The translations under genes were made by a program, and so were the position numbers. From the NCBI RefSeq assembly GCF_009757775.1, contig NZ_RHLK01000002.1, forward strand, positions 186,001 through 250,000: DNA of 64,000 nt, read 5' to 3'. Under the pieces are notes generated by a model. That model searched no databases and was not told the origin of the DNA. It was given only the letters and a program-made list of their open reading frames with translations. This document shows positions 7,201 to 13,338 of this stretch, in pieces (position 1 is the first letter of the stretch; every line of letters begins with the position of its first letter). This DNA is from Paenibacillus lutrae. Lineage in GTDB: Bacteria; Bacillota; Bacilli; Paenibacillales; NBRC-103111.

Positions 7201-10004
7201 GCAGTAATCGTATAACGGTGCAGATTCAAAGCATCCGTAAGGACGTTATTGTCGCAGGTGAGAGCTATAGGGATGATTACGACAGCTTGGCGAACCTCTG
7301 TAAAGAACGTAAGGTAGAGCAGATTATTCACTTATCAGCGTTTGCAGCACCTAAGGAAGCGGAAACCCTGGATGATTATCAAGTACAGGAAAGCAGGGGA
7401 ATATACAGCCTCTATCACCTTACGAAGGCGTTGGTCAAGGCGGGTCTGGAGAAGGCCGTCGAGATTGTGCTGGTCGCACCTTCCGTCAGGGAGAATCCTC
7501 ATCATGCTTCCATGTTTGGCCTTGGTAGAGTAATCGGGCAGGAATATTCCAAGCTTAACTGCCGCTGTATAGAGGTATGCGATTTAACGGATGAGGAAAC
7601 GATTGTTTCCGAGATTAATAGCATCAGCCGGGATTACTGGACTTTGTATGAAGGCGGAGAGCGGTTCATACAAGAATTGTCTTCTACCGACCTGCAGGAG
7701 ATCCCGGATCAGCCTGTTGCTATTCAAGACGATGGCGTGTACATCATTACCGGCGGAGCGGGCGGGCTAGGGCTCGAAATCGCCAAGGATCTGGCTTCAC
7801 GCAATCGAGTCCGTCTTGTTTGTATTAACCGGTCTGCCTTTCCAGCTGAAGAGGATTGGGAGCAGTTATGTAACACGTCCACGGACCAAAAACTTATCTA
7901 CAAAATTCGCAGAGCCCAAGAGATAAGGGCGAGTGGTTCAACTATCGGATTCTTCCGTGCCGATGTTTCTTCAAGGAGTCAAATGGAAGCGGTGCTTGAT
8001 ACAATCCGGAGCCAATATGGAGCCATCCGTGGAATTATTCATGCCGCAGGCGTTGCCGGAGACGGTTTTATTATCCGCAGAGAACAAGAAATTTTCGATT
8101 CCGTGCTCGCTCCCAAAACGAGAGGAACCTGGATTTTAGATACGCTTACGGTAAAGGATAATCTGGATTTTCTGATCCTTTTTTCATCCATTACGTCCTT
8201 TTTGGCCGGACAAGGCCAAGGAGATTACTGCGCAGCCAACTCCTACCTCGATGCTTATACCCTATACCGCAATCATCAAGGCAGGCGTACATTGACAATT
8301 AATTGGGCTGCATGGGAGGAAGTGGGGATGGCTCATGACTATGGCGTGAGCAGAGATTCCGATATGTTCCTGCCTATTGAGATTAAAGGTGCTCTGGAAG
8401 CCTTTCATACGGTATTAACCAAACAGGTACAGAGGGTTATTATTGGCGAACTGAACAGTCATCATCCGTCTTTATTCGACGATTCACTTGGTTTTAAGAT
8501 AGATCCCTCCATTATGACTTCACATGGCGAGGATAATTTCGGATTCCAGGTAGAAGAAGCGGGCGATGACATGAAAGAAGAATCGTTCCGTATAACATTG
8601 ACGGGGCGTTCTGTCGATGATCCCTACACGGATTGGGAGCTAAGGATAGCTCAAGTGCTGGGTCATGCTCTCGGACAGAAGGAAATTAATATTTACGATA
8701 CATTTTATGAGATAGGCGGCAATTCGATCCTGGCGGTTAAAGTGGAGACGCTAATGGAGAAAGCGGATATACCGATTGGCATATTCGAATTATTTGAAAA
8801 ACAGACCGTAAAGGCGCTCGCAGAGCATGTCTTTGGTCCTAATGATCGAACTCCTGATTCGGAAGAGCCGGCATCCCCAGACGTTAATCTTGCCGACCGG
8901 CAGCGGGTAGAGGGGATTGAAGATTCCGGCGTTATCCTGGACAATATAGAGCCTTTTAATGACTTGTTTTATAAAGATTGTTTTCATAACTCTCTGTTCC
9001 CAGTGCTTTCATTCTTTGAGAAGAAATTCGATATCTTTTCGGCTAACGATCTATTCTGGTATCAGCAAGACGGGATGACGAATCATTTCGAGAAAACTAT
9101 TGCTGCTTTGCTGGCGGAGCTGGGAATCGGAGTGAGTACTGCAACGCACTATACCTCTAAACAAAATGAGGAAGTGATAACGGAACAGGACAAAAGATTG
9201 CTCGAGGATTTTTCCGGAAACATTGGGATGGAAGCGACTAGGCCTGCTGAAGATATTGAGCAGCTGATCCCTCGTATTAAGAACGCTGTATTACAGGGGA
9301 ATCCGGTAATTGTGTGGGTGGATTGTTATTATGAGCCCATTCGTCAAGATACCTTTCATCAGGATCATTGGATGCACAGTTTACTTGTTTATGGGTTTGA
9401 TGATGACAAGAAAATCTTCAACATTATCGAACACAGCTTCCGTGGCAATTTAACTTATAGACCGCAAACGATCGGTTACGAGGATTTACAGCGATCTTAT
9501 GAAGGCTTTCTTGCGAATTACCTGCCGTACACCAACATGCCGTCCTACTATGAATTTCTGAACAATACGGATAAATCGGGCCAGGAAGAGCGGGATTACC
9601 GGGAAGTTTTTAAACGCAATCGGAGGAATCATCAAGATCAGCTAGCCGAGAGTCTGAAGCAGCTTAAAGCAATCACGGACAAGTTCCATCTCGCGGTTTC
9701 CGATGAGGAACATTTAAAAGAAGAAGCGGATGGATGTATGGAGATCTTGAACTCGGTCATAGCTTGCAAACAAATCGAGGTGTTTAATATCCGAAAGTTG
9801 TTCGGTGATGATGAGCCGTTAACGCAAGAGCTGGAGACTATTCTGAATCATTGGAATTACGTAAGACACCTGATAGTGAGATATACATTTACATCTGACT
9901 ACAAATTGAAGGATATTACGGAGCGTTTGAATTCCATTTATCCGGCAGAAATAAAGTATTCCGAGCAATTGTCAGCTAAAATGCAGCCCGCCTCTAACAT
10001 TTAA
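4269..10004 (+). CDS. Trans-AT PKS: KS-DH-KR-ACP with C-terminal BtrH-like domain
   Basis: Domains of this 1911-residue protein: KS about 30-457 (Cys203, His340, His380); LPTYPF post-KS linker near 631 and no AT; DH about 662-932 with HxxxGxxxxP intact (His695) and Asp857 in a DxxxN variant; KR about 1154-1397 (TGGAGGLG, Ser1307, Tyr1320); ACP with Ser1486; then about 1558-1911, a full-length BtrH-like domain. In that last domain Cys1571 (KDCFHN) and His1703 (WMHSLLVYG) fit the family, while the third position appears as Glu1721 instead of Asp. The DH-KR module should extend the glycyl starter to an unsaturated or hydroxylated unit. The BtrH-like domain could acylate, release or proofread the ACP-bound chain before the C domain of the next NRPS. 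ATG 4269 has GGAGGGG upstream. Confidence 0.9.
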   Translation: MSLNIKALTKLIVSQEPKEESKEELRFSRDIAIIGVSCRFADAANKEEYWQSLVQGKDHIRPFPEDRERLNQPYLAAKKAVRQNDPYYEAGFLEQVDRFDYDFFSLSPKEASLMSPSQRLFLESAWEAIEDAGYGGGLLQNSLTGIFLGHSTDFGVSYKEFIESSSPDDMSVSISGNINSIIASRISYLLNLQGPSLVVDTACSSSLVAVHQACRSIRSGDCDLALAGSVKVDLLPLTSIKAKEDEIGITSSDSRARTFDDSSEGTGLGEGVAAILLKPLSQALADGDHIYALIKGSAINQDGTSAGLTAPNPSAQSDVIERAWKDAGIDPETIGYFEAHGTGTNLGDPIEISGIEEAMSRYTDKKQFCAIGSVKTNLGHLDHAAGIAGMVKAILALKKRMLPASLHFQKPNKRINFETSPVYVNDQLRPWIAGESPRRCGISSFGLSGTNCHVILEEAAAEPADVPGQIHSPVRNQGQNLLTLSAKGKEGLLDLVREYQLRLYTHGAMDLRDMCYTANTGRGHYSHRLAVLFDNQADLQLQLDRLSGLDVNKWQDSVVLYGEHRIVSENQTLRKKGELTRTEKLKLTQTGKEMAGGASLSIKELVQIYLSGGDINWQVLYEGEDRKRLSLPTYPFARTSCWVKASEEASKGREGSPYILKDSHPLFDACLSESYDRVTYLSVFSAQDHWVLSEHLVAGSCVAPGTIYLEMALELARRYFPNRTIQLSDVLFLTPFSVQPGERKELQTILTKEKDRFHFAVMSRFKQQWTKHAEGTIVPSALQQGKAFEITTLKKQCSGGDMPYYPYETANRIETGPHWNCIREVKQGSRSLIADLSLEEAYTTEALEYNLHPALMDEAVNVALRSLGEELYLPFSYKRLTMYRSLPSDIYSYIKKKSADVDSPEIATFDVHLLDKSGNELVFIEDYSIKKVSGSLVYDQPRDHKNTYNLNWKKSETPLHQQQTASLSTLIIEQGDSRSNRITVQIQSIRKDVIVAGESYRDDYDSLANLCKERKVEQIIHLSAFAAPKEAETLDDYQVQESRGIYSLYHLTKALVKAGLEKAVEIVLVAPSVRENPHHASMFGLGRVIGQEYSKLNCRCIEVCDLTDEETIVSEINSISRDYWTLYEGGERFIQELSSTDLQEIPDQPVAIQDDGVYIITGGAGGLGLEIAKDLASRNRVRLVCINRSAFPAEEDWEQLCNTSTDQKLIYKIRRAQEIRASGSTIGFFRADVSSRSQMEAVLDTIRSQYGAIRGIIHAAGVAGDGFIIRREQEIFDSVLAPKTRGTWILDTLTVKDNLDFLILFSSITSFLAGQGQGDYCAANSYLDAYTLYRNHQGRRTLTINWAAWEEVGMAHDYGVSRDSDMFLPIEIKGALEAFHTVLTKQVQRVIIGELNSHHPSLFDDSLGFKIDPSIMTSHGEDNFGFQVEEAGDDMKEESFRITLTGRSVDDPYTDWELRIAQVLGHALGQKEINIYDTFYEIGGNSILAVKVETLMEKADIPIGIFELFEKQTVKALAEHVFGPNDRTPDSEEPASPDVNLADRQRVEGIEDSGVILDNIEPFNDLFYKDCFHNSLFPVLSFFEKKFDIFSANDLFWYQQDGMTNHFEKTIAALLAELGIGVSTATHYTSKQNEEVITEQDKRLLEDFSGNIGMEATRPAEDIEQLIPRIKNAVLQGNPVIVWVDCYYEPIRQDTFHQDHWMHSLLVYGFDDDKKIFNIIEHSFRGNLTYRPQTIGYEDLQRSYEGFLANYLPYTNMPSYYEFLNNTDKSGQEERDYREVFKRNRRNHQDQLAESLKQLKAITDKFHLAVSDEEHLKEEADGCMEILNSVIACKQIEVFNIRKLFGDDEPLTQELETILNHWNYVRHLIVRYTFTSDYKLKDITERLNSIYPAEIKYSEQLSAKMQPASNI

Positions 10005-10034
10005 CATCCATCATGGCTAGAAGAGGGGACATAT

Positions 10035-10607
10035 ATGCGAAAATGGTATGCGATTTTTGTTCAAGGCGCTAAGGAAGAGGATGTCATGAGACGGATTTTG
10101 GAAAGATTCGATCGTTCCTCTGTATATTGTTGTGTACCAAAGCGGAAAGTACCCGAAAAAAAAGACGGGGTTGTAAATGCCGTAATTAAACCGATGTTCC
10201 CGGGGTATGTGTTTTTGCAGATTCATATGGATTTTAAAACCTACTATGAAATCCAAGCCATTCCTGAGGTTATCAAAGTATTAAACTATGAGAATAAAAA
10301 GGACAAGCAAGTTTCGCAGGGACAGGGTTACGAAGAGATGTACTTTAAATCTATTCCCGATGAAGAGATGGAGCACCTTATCAAGCTTATGGATGACAAG
10401 GCTATTGTCGATTATTCTACTGTTCTGATGAACAATAATGTGATAACGATCGTCTCAGGTCCGTTAAAGGGAATGGAAGGAAGCATCAAAAAGATCGACA
10501 AACATAAAAAACGTGCCAAGCTGCTGCTGAATTTCCTGGGTTGTGAGAAATTAATTGATCTGGGTATCGAATTATTAGCTCCAACGCCGACCAGTCCTAT
10601 ACGTTAG
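10035..10607 (+). CDS. loaP: LoaP-type NusG paralogue (processive antiterminator)
   Basis: The 190-residue protein has an N-terminal NGN domain beginning KWYAIFV, with FPGYVFLQ in the middle, and a C-terminal KOW domain (VSGPLKGMEGSIKKID, about 140-175). Housekeeping NusG is not expected inside a biosynthetic cluster. NusG paralogues of the LoaP class sit beside long polyketide operons in Bacilli and let RNA polymerase read through terminators in them. Its place 31 bp after a 5.7-kb PKS gene fits that role. Start ATG 10035 has GAGGGG upstream. The gene is followed by a structured non-coding gap (10608-10892). It probably acts on the transcript of this cluster. Its RNA target is not proven here; the hairpins at 1816-1839 and 10808-10852 are candidates. 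Confidence 0.85.
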   Translation: MRKWYAIFVQGAKEEDVMRRILERFDRSSVYCCVPKRKVPEKKDGVVNAVIKPMFPGYVFLQIHMDFKTYYEIQAIPEVIKVLNYENKKDKQVSQGQGYEEMYFKSIPDEEMEHLIKLMDDKAIVDYSTVLMNNNVITIVSGPLKGMEGSIKKIDKHKKRAKLLLNFLGCEKLIDLGIELLAPTPTSPIR

Positions 10608-10659
10608 AAACGAACTGAATTCCGGATAAACGGCCTTTTCGCACGCGGAGAAGGTTAAG

Positions 10660-10695
10660 AATAATACCACAAAAGTAAAAATTTATGGTATTATT
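10660..10695 (+). terminator. AT-rich hairpin after loaP (weak terminator or operator)
   Basis: A perfect 10-bp inverted repeat (AATAATACCA 10660-10669, TGGTATTATT 10686-10695) has a 16-nt loop and a short T-rich tail. The stem is too AT-rich for a strong intrinsic terminator. It could be a partial stop that LoaP overrides, or a DNA operator. It lies 53 bp past the loaP stop codon. Confidence 0.4.
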
Positions 10696-10762
10696 TTAAT
10701 ATGATACATCCATGGTTATTTATTTAAAGAAGGTAAATAACGACTAATATTAAGAATGCCGT

Positions 10763-10790
10763 TTGAATTGTATTAATATTCGTTGATTAT
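10763..10790 (+). promoter_or_regulatory. Weak promoter-like pair in the loaP-peptidase gap
   Basis: TTGAAT (10763-10768) and GATTAT (10785-10790) are spaced by 16 bp. Each matches four of six consensus bases. Transcription from here would begin near 10797, some 10 nt before the hairpin at 10808-10852. The match is weak and such pairs occur by chance in AT-rich DNA. Confidence 0.25.
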
Positions 10791-10807
10791 TGCATAACAT
10801 AATGATT

Positions 10808-10852
10808 CTTGAAAAAGTTAATCGATGTTCCGGCACGTTAATATTTTTCAAG
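10808..10852 (+). promoter_or_regulatory. Long bulged hairpin upstream of the peptidase gene
   Basis: A 9-bp outer stem (CTTGAAAAA 10808-10816, TTTTTCAAG 10844-10852) continues, across a 1x2 internal loop, into a TTAA/TTAA stem (10818-10821, 10838-10841). A short top stem with a bulged A can pair inside it, leaving a six-base UUCCGG loop. Its position 41 bp before the next gene and its bulges suggest a structured leader RNA. It is a candidate recognition element for the LoaP protein encoded 200 bp upstream. It lacks the run of Us expected after an intrinsic terminator. Confidence 0.45.
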
Positions 10853-10892
10853 CGGACATAGCTGTTACGAAGGTAAGTGCTTTCCACTTGTC

Positions 10893-12524
10893 ATGGCGAA
10901 GCACTGCCTTTTTTCTGTGCAGATTTTGGAGGGGGTACCCTGCTGCAAGAAGGTACATCATTTTCGTAAGGAGAAGATTGTTATTCGTTCTCTTCATCAG
11001 AAAGTCTATTTGGCTGCGCTAAGTATATGGACAGCCCTGTGGTTCTTTTATCCAATCATGGACCGGGTATCCGGTGAAGGCAGCCCCTATCAATCAGGCC
11101 AGACCTTTGAATCCGGACAGATTGATTCCTTTGATTCCTTTATCCAAAAGAAAATGGAAGACGGCAAGATTCCGGGACTATCCGTGACCATTGTCGATAA
11201 GAAGCAGATTCTCTACCAGAAGGGTTTTGGAATCGCGGATCAGACGAAAGCTCCGGTTACGCCGGAGACCCTGTTCGAGATTGGTTCGACAAGCAAGGCG
11301 TTCACCGGGCTGGGGATTCTTCTGCTGCAAGAAAAAGGCAGGCTGCAAATGACAGATGAGATTACCCGGTATCTTCCGTCATTCGCTGCAACCTTCCAAG
11401 GAACCAGGCCTAAGCTGACCTTAGAAAATTTCATGTATCAAACCAGCGGAATCCCCTTTCGTACGATTGGGGATATTCCCGTTGCTTCAGGCGAAGATGC
11501 CTTGGAACAAACGGTAAAAGTACTGGATAACATTGAACTTGACTTCTTGCCTGGCACCAAATTTTCTTATGCAACGCTCAACTATGATGTACTTGGTTTG
11601 GTGATCGAGAAAGTAACGGGGCAGCGTTTTGATGATTTCATTCGAAGCGAGCTGCTTACTCCGCTTGAGATGAACCAGACGTTTACACGGCGGGCAGATG
11701 TGGATCAGCAGAAGCTTGCAGCCGGTTATAAACTGCTGTTCGGACAGCCGCAGCCGTATCAGGCACCCGAATATCGTGGCAATACACCCGCCGGGTATTT
11801 TATTATAAGCGGGTATGACCTGGCCAAATGGCTGCAAATTCAGCTTGGAGAATCAACGCCGGTCTGGGTACGGACTCTTGTCCATGCTTCGCAGAATCCG
11901 AACACGCAAGTCCAGCGGGATTATGACGGATCGCTATATGCCTCCGGCTGGTTCGCTTATCTAAAAGAGAGTACGGAGCTGTCACATGGAGGCGGTAATC
12001 CCAACTACTCCTCCTATTTTGTGTTGAATCCGGACAAGGGGCTTGGCGTAGGCATTCTGGCGAATATGAATTCTTCGTATACGCAAGAGATAGGCCAAGG
12101 AATCATGGATATGTTGATGGGCCGGGCCGTACAACCGGGTACTTCTGACCAGTTCCTGCAGGTGGACCGGATAGCCGGTATCGTAACTGTAATCACCGGA
12201 ATCAGCACCCTCGTCCTGTTAATCCTTCTCGCGAAAGGCATCCTACAGATCCGGACCGGAACTAGGAGGTATGCGGGTTTACATGGTCGTTTGATAATGC
12301 GTATGCTCGTCATGGCGGTACTGTTGCCGGCTCTCGCGTATTTGCTTTACCGAATAAATGATATCGTCTTTGACGGTTTGAATTGGAGCTTCGTCCAGGT
12401 GTGGGCTCCAGCCAGCTTATTCTATGCTTTGTATGGAATATGGGGATGTGCCTTGCTTTTTTGTCTGTATGATCTATTTGCCCGATCTTGCCCGGCAGCT
12501 AACAGCCCGAAGCTGACTTTCTAG
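10893..12524 (+). CDS. Membrane-anchored serine peptidase, ClbP/ZmaM class (prodrug activation)
   Basis: A class C beta-lactamase-like serine hydrolase of 543 residues. An N-terminal signal-anchor (about 38-56) precedes an extracellular catalytic domain with SxxK (Ser132, Lys135 in GSTSKAFTG), a Tyr motif (SYATLNY) and SHGGGN in place of KTG. Three C-terminal membrane helices follow (about 430-455, 470-487, 505-530). This layout of anchor, SxxK domain and three helices is that of ClbP, ZmaM and XcnG, which remove an acyl-D-Asn piece from exported prodrugs of hybrid PKS/NRPS pathways. It should act on the outer face of the membrane. No acyl-D-Asn loading module is visible in the window. The start is uncertain: ATG 10893 has no ribosome site, whereas AAGGAG at 10968-10973 lies just before an in-frame ATT at 10977, which would give a cleaner 515-residue protein. 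Confidence 0.8.
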   Translation: MAKHCLFSVQILEGVPCCKKVHHFRKEKIVIRSLHQKVYLAALSIWTALWFFYPIMDRVSGEGSPYQSGQTFESGQIDSFDSFIQKKMEDGKIPGLSVTIVDKKQILYQKGFGIADQTKAPVTPETLFEIGSTSKAFTGLGILLLQEKGRLQMTDEITRYLPSFAATFQGTRPKLTLENFMYQTSGIPFRTIGDIPVASGEDALEQTVKVLDNIELDFLPGTKFSYATLNYDVLGLVIEKVTGQRFDDFIRSELLTPLEMNQTFTRRADVDQQKLAAGYKLLFGQPQPYQAPEYRGNTPAGYFIISGYDLAKWLQIQLGESTPVWVRTLVHASQNPNTQVQRDYDGSLYASGWFAYLKESTELSHGGGNPNYSSYFVLNPDKGLGVGILANMNSSYTQEIGQGIMDMLMGRAVQPGTSDQFLQVDRIAGIVTVITGISTLVLLILLAKGILQIRTGTRRYAGLHGRLIMRMLVMAVLLPALAYLLYRINDIVFDGLNWSFVQVWAPASLFYALYGIWGCALLFCLYDLFARSCPAANSPKLTF

Positions 12525-12531
12525 CTTCGGG
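12506..12531 (+). terminator. Hairpin overlapping the peptidase stop codon
   Basis: A perfect 9-bp GC-rich inverted repeat (CCCGAAGCT 12506-12514, AGCTTCGGG 12523-12531) with an 8-nt loop spans the TAG stop. It is followed by TATCTTT, a poor T tract, so termination would be partial. It may be a read-through site for LoaP or may only stabilise the message end. Confidence 0.4.
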
Positions 12532-12591
12532 TATCTTTGCATCCAAGCAGGACGGATTGGCACGCGATATTAATTTGGAGGAAACAGGCCG

Positions 12592-13338
12592 ATGGAACGA
12601 ATCAAGTTATTTTGTTTACCCTATGCAGGCGGTTCTGCAATGATGTACAAGCGTTGGAGTAAATTAATGGACAGTGCCATTGAGCTGGCTCCCATTGAAC
12701 TTGCCAACCGGGGAACACGCTCCAAACATCCCCACTACGATAATCTGAATCAGGCAGTCGACGATTTGTATAAATGGATTCTGCCTTATCTGGACGGAAG
12801 TCCGTTTGCTTTTTTTGGACATAGTATGGGTAGTCTTCTTTCATATGAGTTAATTCATAGAATTAAAGAATCCACGGGACAAGAGCCGATTCATGCTTTT
12901 TTCTCAGGAAGAAATCCTCCCCATATCCTAAAAGAAGAGAGCGTCTCTTTTGATTCCGGCAAGGAAGAGTTTCTGGAAGATTTGAGGCAGCTTGGCGGAA
13001 TGCCGGTTGAAATCTTGGAGAGTGAAGCCCTGCTTGATTATGTGCTGCCTATTATTCGCGGGGATTTTAAAATGATGAGCACGTATTCCTATGTTCCCCG
13101 TTCAGCGAAATTTGAATTCAATATATCGGCCCTTGGAGGAAAAGAGGACAAGGAAGTACCGGTAGAGGACCTGAGGGAGTGGGCACAATTCACGAATCGT
13201 GAATGCAGTACGGTTCTTTTTGAAGGCGGGCATTTCTTTATCAATGAGCTGCCGCAGGAGATTGTGTCATTCATCAACCGGACATTGGTGACAGCTTTGC
13301 TGACGGGAAGCGGAAGAGGCGGTTCACTGCATGCTTAA
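12592..13338 (+). CDS. Type II thioesterase (editing)
   Basis: A 248-residue alpha/beta hydrolase of the SrfA-D/GrsT family. Nucleophile Ser78 sits in GHSMGS and the catalytic His in EGGHFFI near the C-terminus; the opening KLFCLPYAGGSA motif is typical. Such enzymes hydrolyse stalled or wrong groups from carrier domains and keep the line working. It is not fused to a module, so it is unlikely to be the main chain-release enzyme. ATG 12592 follows GGAGG. Its last eight bases overlap the start of the next NRPS gene, so the two are translated together. Confidence 0.9.
   Translation: MERIKLFCLPYAGGSAMMYKRWSKLMDSAIELAPIELANRGTRSKHPHYDNLNQAVDDLYKWILPYLDGSPFAFFGHSMGSLLSYELIHRIKESTGQEPIHAFFSGRNPPHILKEESVSFDSGKEEFLEDLRQLGGMPVEILESEALLDYVLPIIRGDFKMMSTYSYVPRSAKFEFNISALGGKEDKEVPVEDLREWAQFTNRECSTVLFEGGHFFINELPQEIVSFINRTLVTALLTGSGRGGSLHA

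Noticed and set aside
10035-10607. Housekeeping NusG
   Set aside because: Its position inside a PKS operon, and the absence of secE and ribosomal protein genes beside it, favour a specialised LoaP paralogue.
10893-12524. Beta-lactamase resistance gene
   Set aside because: The three C-terminal membrane helices and biosynthetic context fit the ClbP/ZmaM peptidases better than a secreted beta-lactamase.
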